Shown: piece by piece, positions 46,011 through 58,597 of the stretch
Layout of the letters: each line of letters starts with the position of its first letter
Numbering within the stretch: position 1 is the first letter of the stretch
Source: Phascolomyces articulosus
Taxonomy: Eukaryota; Mucoromycota; Mucoromycetes; Mucorales; Lichtheimiaceae
Assembly: GCA_025677815.1 (NCBI GenBank)
Contig: JAIXMP010000001.1
Location: 248,001 to 312,000 of the forward strand
Reading direction: 5' to 3'
DNA: 64,000 nt
Notes under the pieces: generated by a model
Seen by the model: the letters and a program-made list of their open reading frames with translations, nothing else
What the model was told of the DNA's origin: nothing
The model's database searches: none
Program-made: the position numbers and the translations under genes

Positions 46011-47754
46011 TTAAGATTGTTGAATTCGATAGGGTGCTGTTCGTTCTCTATATGCCTGTTCATCCCAAACAATACCGCTATCAATTCGTTGCTTCCATCG
46101 TGTTGCACAACTCCACGCAGTCCAATCTATTAAAAGATGAAGAAAATAAGTTATTATGCAAATTATAATACAACAGGTTGAGGTATTCAGTTGTCAATAT
46201 AATTTACCAAAGTTATCTCCAGCATTACAGTGACACGATGCTTGTAAATAAGCTTCTGTAGGACAATGCATCAATGGGTTATGTTTATATCCAATATCGT
46301 TAAAGAAATGAACTTCACTCTTTTTCAACATCATGGCAATAGCCAATGAATGTACGGGTGCGTCACCCCAACGTTCATAAAAAAATCCACCTGCTTTATC
46401 CAAATGTTCAAAATATTCAGAATATTTTTTGCTTCGAAAAAAATCCAAAGATCCAATCTACATTTTTTTAAGAAGGATTTTTGACAGATTAGTATTATTT
46501 TTCGCTATATGCACACTGCATACACAATCGGTTTTTTTTTTGTTTACCTCGAAATTACTCCAAAAATGACATCCATTATAGGAAATGAAATTATCGTCTG
46601 TTATCCATGGCATTAAACTATCATCCCCTCTGACCACATAGTCAGGATGTTGTTCAATGAACTGCTGTACCGTTTTCCATAATGTTGGGATCGTCTCCAT
46701 ATATTCCGTTAATGAGACAGTCCAGCCTATATACGTGTAGAGTTTTGTTTTTATAAATTAGATGCACGCGTTATATTTTTTTATGATTGCCTATGTATTA
46801 TTTTCAAGTTTATTTACCGTATTTATATCCACCATCTTTCATCATTTGGAAAACATCATAGTCGATATCGCAAAAGTATTGTACATCAGGTTCAACACGC
46901 CTGTTTTATAACAATAATCGTCAGTTTTCAATTGCTATATGTATAAATAAAATAATATATCCTACCAGTAATATTCATATTCGTCCAACAAAGGATGACG
47001 GAAAAAGAATCCAGATTGATATCTATTTACAAATCCATGTCAGTAATTGTAAGTGGGTGCATCCGACGATTTTTTTTTTTGGCTTTCCATTCCTTATCCC
47101 TCCTAATTGATATGCATAAAATAAACCACCCTCCCCTTTTTCCATATTTTAGTACCTGCACATATGTCGATAAGACTCGCTTCCACCATAAATAATATTT
47201 CGATCACTCATATCCTTACGGCAATATGCAGCATGAGTTTGATTGATATGACTAGGATATCCCCACATGGATGGATCAATTTTACCATAGAATGTATTAG
47301 CCTTAGTTAGTGTAGCTGTGAGTGTTTTAAATTCAGAAGAAAAATCTTGCTCATTCAAAAAAACGTATGGATAGTTGAATTTACGATTGAATCTGTCCTC
47401 TACTTGTCGCATAGCAAAACGGACACCATCCAAATCACTGTTACGAGCTAAAATAACAAATGCGGCTTTGACACGGTTCTTGGGTTGCTTTGCCTTTTGG
47501 AAATCAAGGATATCCAACTTTTTGCCAAACCACTTGTGGTTGTTGGAGAGAGGTTGTGATTGTAATAATGCTGGCGGATTCAATTGAGGTGGTGATGCAA
47601 TATAACCATCGGTAGTAGAGATTGATTCATATTCTTGACGGGGATTGTTTTGCGGTGCGATTGGTAAGAAAAAATAGGCAACAAAGATAAAGATAGCAAG
47701 TGCTGAGGCAATCTGGATTCCGAGCGACTGCCTTCTTTTGGACATCATAATCAT
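46011..47754 (-). CDS. Alpha-1,2-mannosyltransferase, KRE2/MNT1 family (GT15)
   Basis: Six exons on the minus strand, starting at ATG 47754. It has type II topology: a short basic cytosolic tail ([12 protein letters not shown]) and a signal anchor ([20 protein letters not shown]). After a stem, the GT15 catalytic domain includes [108 protein letters not shown] and [15 protein letters not shown]. In Kre2 the EPDV segment contributes catalytic and metal-binding residues, and it is present here. The role is Golgi mannose addition to O- or N-linked glycans from GDP-mannose. The last exon ends TAPYRIQQS. Several ATGs cluster at the start. Confidence 0.93.
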
Positions 47755-48404
47755 TGGATGATGAGTATGACCTTTATATGAATGAATAGAAAAGAAAGAG
47801 AAAGAGAGAAAAGTAAATGGAAAATTAGAAAGAATCAAAAAGCAGTTTCTTTATTTTCCAATCTTGTCAAATAAAACATTCTTTAAGTTTAAACACGACT
47901 TCGATTATTTTTTTAAGAAATTTATCCCTTATTCATTAGTTGCTATGCGTTCAGGGCCAAATCAAAATTTAGTAAAAGCGTTGTTAACGATAATGATTCC
48001 GCCCTTGATTGGATAGTTTTTGTGGATATATGGAAAACATTTATATTTAAGTCGTTGTAAAAAATATAGCAGAGATTTTGATAACGTCGATGCTATGAGA
48101 AACAAGGAGTTACTAATGTGTATTTTCAATATATCAACTGATCCAAATATATACATACATACATATACATATATATATATATATGATTATTTATGATGTC
48201 AATTATCAATCTGAAATTTCTAGCAGTCTTATCTCTATTATTTTCTGATCATGCATTCCTTTTTTTTTTTTGGTTGATACAGTACCACATATTCTACGAC
48301 CCACTGTTCATTTATATTTCTTGGAAGCTCTACGTATCACACAAATATTATGAAAGGAAAGCGGTTATCTAAATCAATTGAAGCCACTTTCTAAAAGAAC
48401 CAAA
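47755..48404. other. Intergenic, no intact gene
   Basis: Leader of the mannosyltransferase gene, then AT-rich DNA with a (CATA)n/(TA)n stretch at about 48150-48184. No supported coding frame. Confidence 0.5.
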
Positions 48405-49350
48405 ATGCGTTTGGGACGCAAGAATTATGAACTTACCCTTCTATTTTCCAAAATATTGATTGAACTTGCCAAAAGACACAAAAAAGGGTCATTATTTACA
48501 AGCATCTGCCCATGTTGGCCTTGGACATTATGATGATGCAATCCAAATATGGAACGCCTTCCGAAGCCTTTTGGTGCACCATGTTATTTCAGAGCTCAAC
48601 TGGAGCAACTGCAGCAGCAACAGGATCAACAGCAACAACACTAAAAAAGTAAAAGCTGGTTACTTTTATCGCCTTCCAGTGGAGATCTTGATTCGAACTT
48701 TTTATTAAATGGATGATATCAAATAATACATTATATGTGCTCATATAAATCTTCAATGAAATGGTATTTTGACAATTGAGTCAGTCTGAAATAGTGCAGT
48801 AATGCCTTTGTTACGCAATGTCAAATCAATGAACGATAATAGGATGAGTGACAATGCGATGGCTTTAAGATATGTTTTAAAAGCTGAAGGAGTTGGTCCC
48901 TTATTTTACGAGCAAAGAACATTGATTATCTTATTGCATTGGATACCATCAGTTCATGTAACTTACACATCCTTCGTAAGTACATGTTATATATTAGCAT
49001 AAAAATACCACCATAACACACATTGGATAAGATCATTAACTTTATACGTATATATATTGCCAAACGTCACTGGATTCTAGATTAAAACCTCCTTTTTTTC
49101 CCCTCTTACACCATCAGTTTATATACTAGAGTTGCTTGAGCGTATCAATGAATCAAATCGAAAAACGCTGTTAGACCTTACAGTGTGTCTTCCATTAGTC
49201 TCTGTCAGTGATATTTTTGAGTTAGTAGCCCGCTCCACCATTCTACGTCTCCGTGTGTCTGCGTCAATCGACGATACTATCTATGATTTTAAAGTAGTAT
49301 CACAAGATGATTCTGTTTTTAGTGCCACACCTCCTGCCTTATTTCACTGA
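48405..49350 (+). pseudogene. Decayed TPR/F-box/LRR family gene
   Basis: From ATG 48405 a frame reads MRLGRKNYELTLLFSKILIE. It then needs a one-base shift to continue as PKDTKKGHYLQASAHVGLGH and YDDAIQIWN, a TPR-like helical repeat. About 50 codons on, FYRLPVEILIRTFY looks like the start of an F-box, followed at once by a stop. Later fragments (ALRYVLKAEGVGPLF, and DLTVCLPLVSVSDIFELVAR at about 49171-49230) could be remains of leucine-rich repeats but lie in different frames. This matches the architecture of the second decayed gene at 55028-56956. Confidence 0.55.
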
Positions 49351-49940
49351 GGTTATTATTGAGGGCTGCAGAGTATATAATGCCACTAAGTTACAGTTCT
49401 AGAGAAAACAGAGACCTCATTTTTCGGGAACAGGTCAACCTTCGAAAACTTCATTGTGTCAAGTTCTTTTGCCTTTATTGTCCTTGATAACAATCCTTTG
49501 TGCTTACTTCTCATGAAAGAGAATCAAACAATATGATAGAAATCTAACTTGTGTATGATAATACTGTAATTATCTCCTTCACCTCACACACTTATATTAT
49601 GATGCCATTTTTCACCACCCTTCTTCCCATTTTCTATGCATCGCTTCTTCTTTTTCTATCACCCTTTTTCGACCTTTTTGTTTGAATAATATTTTTGTAA
49701 TTGCATAAAATCAAATTTTACTTATTGATTCCACTGTTTATAGTTGTTATGACAATATGTTATTTTTCTATTCGCGTCATTAAAGGATGAAAACATGAAT
49801 TCAATTTTCCTTTTTGCCACGAATAGTTATGTAAAGGGAGGGGAGAATCAAAATTGGCAATCAAAAAAAAAAAAAAAGCGACACACCTACTTTCCTCTCT
49901 TTCTATCACCCTCTCACAACAACAAAAAATTGATTCTATA
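49351..49940. other. Intergenic, no gene seen
   Basis: AT-rich; includes the promoter and A-rich leader (A15 run at about 49863-49877) of the LSm3 gene. Confidence 0.5.
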
Positions 49941-50530
49941 ATGGCAGACACTGCCGATATTGGTGCTGTCGAGGAACCACTCGATCTTGTTAGACTGTCT
50001 CTCGATGAAAGAATTTATGTAAAATTACGTGGTGACAGAGAATTACGAGGGATATTACATGTAAGTTCAATCAATCCAAATCAAATAACGCGTCCTTTTT
50101 CCTTTTTATTTTTTGAAGAATTTTTCTAGTTGAATAATGACAATACTAGCATAATATATTAATCTCACTAAATATATATTTTTATAGGCATACGATGGTC
50201 ATTTGAATATGGTCCTGGGGGATGTTGAAGAAACGATAACTCTTGTCGATGTCAATGAAGAGACTTATGAAGAGATCATTCGGGTAAATAGACAGGCGAC
50301 TATATTTGCAGTTGCTTTGTATTATTATTATTGTGGAAACTAATCGATGAGATACTCTAATTTTAAATAGACTGTAAAACGTAATTTTGAAATGCTCTTT
50401 GTTCGTGGTGATGGTGTGATTTTGGTAAATAAGGAGGGAGAGAAAGTAGAACAAAAAGAAAGTGATTTTCAGGGTATTTCTAATATAATGTATATTTTTT
50501 AATTAGGTTTCTCCACCATCCAGAACATAA
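49941..50530 (+). CDS. LSM3: U6 snRNA-associated Sm-like protein LSm3
   Basis: Four exons (49941-50060, 50188-50283, 50371-50424, 50507-50530) give 97 aa. The Sm fold is plain: [40 protein letters not shown] (Sm1 with the AYDGHLN RNA-binding loop), VEETI, then [13 protein letters not shown] (Sm2). LSm3 is part of the LSm2-8 ring on U6 snRNA in the nucleus and of LSm1-7 in cytoplasmic mRNA decay. Size and motifs match the family. The last exon encodes only the final seven residues. Confidence 0.96.
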
Positions 50531-50758
50531 ATAACAACCTGTGTGATTCATCAATATAAAAAAATGATATATAAAAATATATGTAAAAACATTAAAAAAA
50601 AGAATTAACAAAGAAAAATAATGTGCATATATATATATATATATACGTATAAATGAGATGAAGTAGTAAAGGAGAGATATATATTTATGTATATTATATT
50701 ATATTATTATTATAGTTTTTTGTGTGGGTTTTTTTATGTGTGAGTGTGTGTACGGGAT

Positions 50759-52652
50759 TTATTGCCATATATCGCGTGGAGGATGAGGTGGTAATGGTGG
50801 TGGTCGCAAATCTGTAGTAGGTGGTATTGAATGTACATGGGATTGATGATACCGTAATCCATTTTGTGTTCGGTATGCCTTTTTACAGCCAGCAGCATGA
50901 CATTTAAATGATTTGGCTAATCTTTCATCTATAACAGTGCCTGCTCCTCCAAGTCCTGGCCCAACACCTTCACCATTCGCCGATGCTGCAGCATTGGCAG
51001 CTGCTGTAAGTGCTGGGTGCCCTGATGTACCTTTTGCTTCCCTCAAATGATATTGTAATCCATTAATGTTTTTGTAACGTTTCGTACAATTTGGCATTGC
51101 GCATCGATATGGTTTTTCTACGCCATCTAATGTTGGATGTGCCGTTTTCATATGATAAAAAAGTCCACTGGATACTGGGAAACTAGCATAACATCCTGGT
51201 ACATCACATCCATAAGGTGATAATTCCCCAACCACTAATTCTGCCGCTGCTTGTGCTGCTACTGCTTGTTGTTGGTGGTGGTGTGGATGCTGTGGGTGTT
51301 GAGGATGTTGTGGATGATGAGGATGTGGTTGATGATGTGGATGAGGATGCTGTGGATGCTGTGGGTGCTGTGCATGGGGATGTGTTACTGGTGGACCATT
51401 TTCTCGTAAAGTAGGTGTTTGCTCTCTATTATATTGCAAAAGAAAATCATTGTTATAAGATTAAAAAAAAAGTTCTCCAAACATGACACATTACATATCA
51501 CTATCCCCAATTTTTTTCCGTTTTCGTTATATTTTTTATTTCACTAACCGAATATCATAAGGCATTCCTGTACGTGGATCCGGACGGGGACCATCTGGTT
51601 TATTACTCATCATAGGACGATTCAATGGTGGTAATGTAGTTGGTAAATCTTGTACTGCTACAGCAGGACTATGAACAATGCTACTGATGGTTGTGGATGG
51701 ATTATTAGAGTATGGATCTGCATATCCTGTCGTTGCGGCCGTTCCTATCTATATATTCGATAAGAAAAATACGAGCATAGTATTTAGCGATTTTTTCATA
51801 CTCCACATTTATTTTCTATTGATTACACCTCATTCCTTTTCGCCCAAATGCAATATAGCCCCATCGAATCCAACCATCACACAAACACATTTATATATTA
51901 TCTGTGTAATTCCGCTTCTATTATTTTTTTCATTCTATTTCCTTCCTTCATCTATCCATTATGCTCTATTACTCCTCTGGTGGTTGTATATATGCATACC
52001 GAATTAAATCCATCGCTATTATAACTTGACATAATTCTTGCCTGTTTATCTTCCTCCTCGGATATTCGGTTATTATTACTTCTTTCTGATGATTGTTTAT
52101 GTCTCTGATCACCCTTTACAGGAAGCTGTACTTGTTGCTGTTGCTGCTGTGGCATATAGCCATAAGCTGCTGGCATGGGTACAGGTCCTGAAGCAGCAGT
52201 GGGTTGTTGTTGCTGCTGTACAGGAGAAAATGAAACATAGTGACGATCATTATGTTCACTAGTAGTAGGACGATGATAAGGTGGTGGCGCTTGTGGTTGT
52301 CCTTGTGAAGGTTGTTGTTGTTGTTGTGGATGTTGATGTGCCTGTTGCTGATAAGTCACTTGAGCTGACGTAGATGGGTAATGAGGTTGGTTATTATGGT
52401 ACGACGGTGGTGATTGTTGCTGATTATGCGGCAATTGACCGTAACCGTAAAGATGATTATACTATTCATGTCCAGTGTATCAAAAAACACGTATAGGGAG
52501 AGGAACAAGAAAAAAAGAAACAATAACAATGAGTTAATAAATAAAAATAATAAAACAAGTTTTTCATTTCAATATGCATTTTTTTATTATTATTATAAAA
52601 AAGAAAAACGATTAAAAATATAAAAATAGAAAATAGATTGGATGCATACCAT
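50759..52652 (-). CDS. SFP1-like C2H2 zinc-finger transcription factor
   Basis: Exons 52652-52650 (ATG only), 52461-52000, 51748-51549 and 51425-50759 give 443 aa. The N-terminal half is Gln/Pro/His-rich, with a long HPQHPQHP repeat at the start of exon 4. The C-terminal half holds three C2H2 fingers: YGCDVPGCYASFPVSSGLFYH, YRCAMPNCTKRYKNINGLQYH and, after an Ala-rich spacer, FKCHAAGCKKAYRTQNGLRYH. The split spacing and the Y(K/R)xxNGLxYH signature resemble yeast Sfp1, a regulator of ribosomal-protein genes. The first exon is inferred: the frame upstream of 52461 is closed by TAG acting as the acceptor. The nearest ATG followed by a good donor (ATG|GTATGC) is at 52652. Confidence 0.8.
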
Positions 52653-55027
52653 GACTCGATGAGTTTTTTTTATTTTTATATGTTGCAAAAAGCACCACGT
52701 TCCTTTTTTTTTTTTTCAAAAAGCGTGGAGAGCAAAAAAAGAAGAAAAAAACTAAACTTCCGCTTCTTTTGTTGCAGCTTTGAAAACCCACAGCTAAGAA
52801 CAAATAATTTTTTTAGTCCGAACGAAAAGCAAGCAAGCAAGACTTTACAATTGTGATCCGTTCTTTTATAAGAAACCTGTGATCTGCAAGCAATTGGTTC
52901 TTGTTTTGGTTTTACTAATAGAACCCCTCCTCTTCCCTTTCTCCCTTTCATCCTCTTCTTCTTATTACAGCTTTTCTCCTATATGTTTTTAATCAAATAC
53001 ATAGGCATGGTAGTATACATATTGTACATAAATTATTATTAATAAATTGCAGTAAACCATGGGGTATATCTTTTATCACAACAACAATAACAACGACGAC
53101 GACGACAACGAGCTTATGGATTGTATATATAAAGAAAATAAATCCCAATATTGGGTAGGTTTCAGTCACAAATGATTAAACCATACAAAATTGTTATTTA
53201 ACATTTCATCACATACTATTTATTTTTTCCATACTATTTAATAACAAAATCATTCGTCATATGTATCTAATATATTCATAATATTAAATCACGATAAGAA
53301 TAACGTGTTTGTATGATTTGATCATGCGCAACAAACCCCATGGACAACTTTTGACTTATAAATTCCATTGTCCTTTGACAAATATATAATAATTGTTGTC
53401 AAAATATAACCATCATTTCATACGACGTAATATAAATATTGTATTTAAGCTACAAGTTCCTTTTTGCTTATATACTTACATGTTGACTGTTCGAAACAAC
53501 AAAAGCTCATATTTTTTCTGATTTGACCTGTTTTTCAGATACATGGCGGCATTCGATTGTTTCTTTGCAGGTAACCACCATTGTTCTATTTTATTTCTGT
53601 TCAATGGTAAGTAGTCATGAACAAGTTCAACGCAATGGCTATTTGACAATTGCACTATAGGTAACTGAATATATTTTACTCGACAAAATTGAAAAGCATA
53701 AGATGATAAAGGGGGTTTTCGATTCTCTTTTTGTTTTCAATAGAATACTTGTGTTATAGCCATAAATTACTACGCAACCGTAGTATATTCCTGTTTACTG
53801 GTGGTCATCGTGTACACATTGGATGTCCAGACATACTTTTCTGTAGTTTGCAATCAGGCAAGGTACATACATATTTTTATTGATTGGAGACCTTAACGGT
53901 GTTACATCTATCGGTGTCAAGATCGGCTCGTATGAAAAAGTAATCATGGCACATAATCTATAGTATTGCTTTTCTAATTGTAATTTTTTTTTTATAGCCG
54001 TAATCACAGAATATATGCTGCTGTAGAATCTAAGGATCAATCCCAAAAAATGAAACATGGTATTACATAACTCTATATTATGGTATATGATCGACGCTTG
54101 TTTCTCTTTTTTTACATTGGTTTCAAAATAAAAGACTCCTTCCTACCGCTTTATGACTATATAAAGATATGGTTTACATATTGGTCAGTCAAAGGAATAT
54201 TTCACAACCATTGGGAGTCATGTAATTAATGATGATTACATATTAAAGAACTGATTTTTATAAATAAAAAACATTCAAATTTTAGGCACTTGTCAAGATA
54301 TCACTTAAGTGATATTCTTATACACTTACCGCGCCAAATTTCCTACAGATAACTTCGCATGCATGTATGTATAATATTATAAAGATATTGATTCATGAAA
54401 TTTTTTGATATGTCATATCATAAATAATAATATGTATAGCAACTTTGCAGAGGTTAGTTTGTATTACGAATGGTTTTTTTAAAAAAAACAAGTACCAGCC
54501 AGCTGGTTATGATAGTCGTCATTGCATGACCAAAAAGAGCCTTTGGTTCCACTTGAAATATTATTTTGAAAGGTTAATGAAATTGTTATGGAAAAGATAT
54601 ATAGATTAGTAGTGAAAAAAAGATTCTCCAACATTTTATTCATTTGATCGTGTGGTATTTTGTTGAATTAAACTAACAGGTATATAAAAAATCCGTTTTT
54701 CTTGGTTTTGTCGAAATTCTTTAATATTCATATTAGAAGGATATAATAATATCACTCATATAGGAAAGAAAACATCTCTTTTCCTCTCTTTTAATAAACT
54801 CCAATGATCTGTCATCATCCATTACCAGTTATACATATAAATATAAACTGTATTTTTTCCCCTTTTATATAGATTATCGAATATCCATTTAAAAATAACC
54901 GAACACTCATCTAATAGTACATAATTTAAACTATTTTTTTTAAAAAAAAGCACATTTACTACAATAAAATATTATTATTATTATTTTATAAAAGAATAAG
55001 CTATTTTTTTTATAATATTGCTGTTGT
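52653..55027. other. Long intergenic region, no gene supported
   Basis: AT-rich DNA with a CAA/CGA microsatellite at about 53080-53112 and T/A runs at 54474-54488 and 54934-54949. A frame at 53795-54058 (minus, 87 codons) has an ATG but no recognisable features. An 18-bp perfect palindrome (ATATCACTTAAGTGATAT) lies at about 54298-54315. Confidence 0.5.
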
Positions 55028-56956
55028 TTAAATGTGTTTTGCCAAAAAGTCCATAGTGCTTTGGTTGTTTCTAAACCCAGATACTGTTAGCTTCTGTAAA
55101 TTCTTGCATTTCACAATTACTTCTGCAGCTTCATGTGAAAATGGAACACGAAACATCTCAAGACTAGATAATAATGAAAATTCGCGTGCTCCAAGCAATT
55201 GTGAAAAATCAATTATATCGGATTGTTGGAGCCTATTCCTCACCCTAGCACATATAGTAAGTGACTGCAAACCTTTTATACCTACCATCTGCAGTAATCT
55301 AGGTCCTGTGATATAATCCTGGTTCGCAATGATCGTTGTTATTGAATGTAATAATGGACCATGGCTTTCTTGTAGTTGTGCTTCTTCTGATTTTATGCGA
55401 TAATAAGCAAGCATCCGTTCAAAACCTTTGTGATAAAGATTCATTCAAGTAAGTGTTAATCGAGAGAGTTTGTTGTCTTTCTGTGTCAAAGCATCGAATA
55501 CATTGTTGCGTGTCATTTCATTTTCCAGCGGATCCATCACTCTAGGTTCCCAAGAGTATCTTTGTTCCAAACAAAGCGATTCAAGTGCAGGAAAACATTG
55601 GATAATTGAAGGGAGCGTTTCGTAAAATGTCTGCGTTCCATTTATTATCTGAAGATCAGTTAATTTAGTCATGATGAAGCAAGAGAATGTTTGTCAATCA
55701 TCAATCAATCCAAGTTCATATCTAGGATTAAAATTTGGGTCAGATATTGCTAGAGTCATTTTCTCAAGAGTATTGGCATTCTTTCCCAAACGGGGACGTA
55801 AGCCTTATGCAATACTAATACCGTCCAGTACTAAATACCGTAGCTTTCCATCATTACTAATGATACTAGGATCTGCACCTGCATGTGGGTAACTGTTGTC
55901 GTTATCACCACTATCACTCGTAGGAGATGCTGTCTTTCTCAATATATGATCTTGATTCCAATCCAAACGATGTTGTGTCAGAAACACTTATTACCTCCAA
56001 TTCGAGACAGTGGTTTGGAAGCGAATGTATCAGATGAGCCCAATGTAAACCAATAATTGTCAAATATTGAAACTGTGGAGAATGAAGTAAAACTGGTTTC
56101 AAAATGTCAAATGAAGTGGGCCGAGGGACAGAAAATTCGAATTGTGTTGAAGATGTTGTAATGGTATTAAAATCATCAGAGAATGCTGTTATTCCGTTGT
56201 TGGTATTGTTCAAATCCATATCTTGTATATTAAGCTTGCGCACTGTGAGTTTTCGCCATGTAGAGAGGATGGATTTGAGAGAGAATCTGTCGGAAGAGCG
56301 TAATGATAGGTTCAACTCGATCAATGTGTACAAATTTTTGATATTGTTGGTAGCCAAAGGAATAACTTTAATGGGTTCCGTTGATCACAATGTGGTGCTA
56401 CATATTAGGACAATTCAGTAGCTTTGAACGCCAATCACGACATACATCTAAACAATCAACAAATGTCTGTTGATATATATCCAGATAACTGAAAATACTG
56501 CATACGATATCATACGGACATTGAGCGATGAAATTAATTCGTCGGTCCGTCGTGCTTTCAGTATATCCAAGTATTGTGCAAGTTCCTGTTGATTTGTTTT
56601 GTCAAGGTGATAGCACATAATTCTTCTTGCAATAGTTCAATCGCGTCTTGTTGATACCCTTGACATGCATAGAGTTTGGCTTTCTTTAAATAATACTTTT
56701 CACCCTGTTTGGTTTCTATTTTTATCAAATTTTCACTTATTTCTTGTATGAGGCTTTTACAGGCTCCTTCCTGTTGTTTGATTGCATCAATCTTTAACAA
56801 TGGTGGTGAATGTTCTTTTTTTCGTAGAAAAAGTTTCCGTTTCAAGTGTTTCAGTACGAAACGAAGTTGTAGTAGCATCGGGTCATCGTACAATAGATTA
56901 GACGAGAGGATTTTTTGGTTTATGAAAAAAAAATAAAGAAAGGAGGCTGAAGTCAT
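55028..56956 (-). pseudogene. TPR/F-box/LRR protein pseudogene
   Basis: Minus-strand pieces follow in order. TPR-like helices come first (KKAKLYACQGYQQDAIELLQ, about 56640-56700). An F-box follows (CPYDIVCSIFSYLDIYQQTF with VCRDWRSKLL, about 56430-56520), then a long leucine-rich region to 55028 (ELNLSLRSSDRFSLKS, QYLTIIGLHWAHLIHSL, LTDLQIINGTQTFYETL, GLQSLTICARVRNRL). A TAG where F-box proteins usually have Trp (near 56406), frame changes near 56390 and 55980, and in-frame stops near 55812, 55690 and 55445 all interrupt it. No donor/acceptor pairs explain these breaks. Intact relatives would be substrate-recognition subunits of SCF ubiquitin ligases. Confidence 0.75.
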
Positions 56957-57868
56957 GTAAATAACTCGTTTTGCAAAAGCGAACCAAACTCGTTCTTTGG
57001 CTCATGTTACTCCAAGTGACGTGTCATCCAAGACATATTCAATATCCTGAACTAACAAATACTAAGTTGTTCTTTTTAAATTTTGACTGTAGTAGGAGGA
57101 GGTAATATAATTATATAAAAGACTAAAGGAATGGTAGTAATTTTTTTTAAAAAAAAAGATTACGAAAGAAAATAAATATATGCATCATCATCCCATACCA
57201 TAAGGCTCTTATTCGAATGATAGCCTACATTGTTACAACTTGTATATACAATTACCAACAGTCTGTCAGAATATACTCTATTTGTTAAGAGCACACTCGG
57301 ATTTCCAATTGCGTGGGACTGCATTATACGAGAAAAAAAAATTTTTTCGCGCATTCTTTGGGGGGTATAAGAAGGACGCATTCGTTTAACTCGCTTCTTT
57401 TACAGGTTGTTCACGTTTAGGGTAAGCATTCAATCTATTTTCTTGTTTTATATTATATAGAAAATAAGCCTCTTTTATTATTTAATATGATGATTAAGTC
57501 GTTTTTGAGTGTTTGTCTTTAATACGCAACAAACAATGGGACTTTCACATTGAAATTTTTTATACTTGCCCTCTCTGATTACCCTAAAAAAAGCTTTTTC
57601 TATCCTTTCTTTTACTCAAAGAAAAAAAAGCCATGATCATATATAGCTAACCTTCGTTTTTTCTCTTATTTGTTGACAGATTTGTATATTCAAGAACAAC
57701 CAAGATACCACTATTATTATTATTGAATAGAAGGTTACTTTGTTACATGATAGTTTTATTTATAATAAAAAAGTTTTCTTTTAAAAAAAATGCAATTTAA
57801 ATGGGAGTTTGTGTGTTTGTGGATGGGTTTTGGATGATCTATGCGTAATAAAAAAATGGCACGATATG
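56957..57868. other. Intergenic, no gene seen
   Basis: Contains a T8A9 tract at 57141-57157, an A9T6 tract near 57340-57355, and AT-rich filler before the 3' end of the glyoxalase gene. A frame at 57160-57381 has no recognisable features. Confidence 0.5.
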
Positions 57869-58597
57869 TTAAAGATTTATAAGAAGCTTTGTTTATACAC
57901 GTAACACGTAATAGAAGAACAAGAGGATTTTTTTCTACTTACCTCAACCCAGTAATCATCAGGATCTGCAATAAAAGCAATATGTTTCATAGTGCCATCT
58001 GTAAGACGCTTGATGAACTTGACGTTCAATTGTTCGAAACGTTCACAAGCCTTGCTGATATCATCAACAAGGACAGCAATATGTCCAAAACCACGTCCAA
58101 CTTCCTTGTTACCGTTGGCATAAGCGAAGTCAGCTTGGTCTTCAGTGCCCCAGTTGCTATTTGATAGTGGTGCCATTAATATTTCAAATTTTTCTGCTTA
58201 AACTTTTTTCTCTCACGCACACACTCTCTCTCCTACTCTCAAAAAAAAAAAAATAGACTTACTGGGTCAATTCAAGCACACCAGGAATACTGAAGCAAAG
58301 CTTCTTCTTTTCTTCCTCGGACTCGGGAACTTGATCGACATAGGCTAAAAAGTACAATGTGAACTTGCCAGCAGGGAAATCAGACTTGGTGATCAATCTA
58401 TTATTTGTTTGTTAGCATTATAAATAACTAGTGATAAAATGCTTTAAACACGACAACAAAACACGTTTTATTTTCTATAATACTTACTTCATTCCGAGAA
58501 CATCGGTATAGAATTTAATAGAGGCTTGGGGATCCTTAACACGGATCATGGTATGGTTAAAAACATAGGATGAAGGATTGGTTGCAACAGTGGCCAT
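57869..58597 (-). CDS. GLO1: Lactoylglutathione lyase (glyoxalase I)
   Basis: Four exons on the minus strand (58597-58488, 58397-58263, 58156-57943, 57886-57869) give 158 aa. Two glyoxalase betaalphabetabetabeta modules are visible: [20 protein letters not shown] / [20 protein letters not shown] and [20 protein letters not shown]. The four metal-site positions of the family are present: His in NHTMIRVKD, Glu in LELTHNWGTE, His in GFGHIAV, Glu in DDYWVEL. The enzyme isomerises the methylglyoxal-glutathione hemithioacetal to S-lactoylglutathione in the cytosol. The last exon is only 18 bp (LLINL and stop), inferred from the AG at 57888-57887. Reading through the donor instead would add a non-conserved tail. 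Confidence 0.94.

Noticed and set aside
53795..54058. 87-codon minus-strand frame with an ATG
   Set aside because: No recognisable features and isolated in AT-rich DNA; coding status cannot be supported.
54298..54315. 18-bp perfect palindrome ATATCACTTAAGTGATAT
   Set aside because: Could be a dimeric factor site, but a single AT-rich palindrome of this size in intergenic DNA is not enough for a call.
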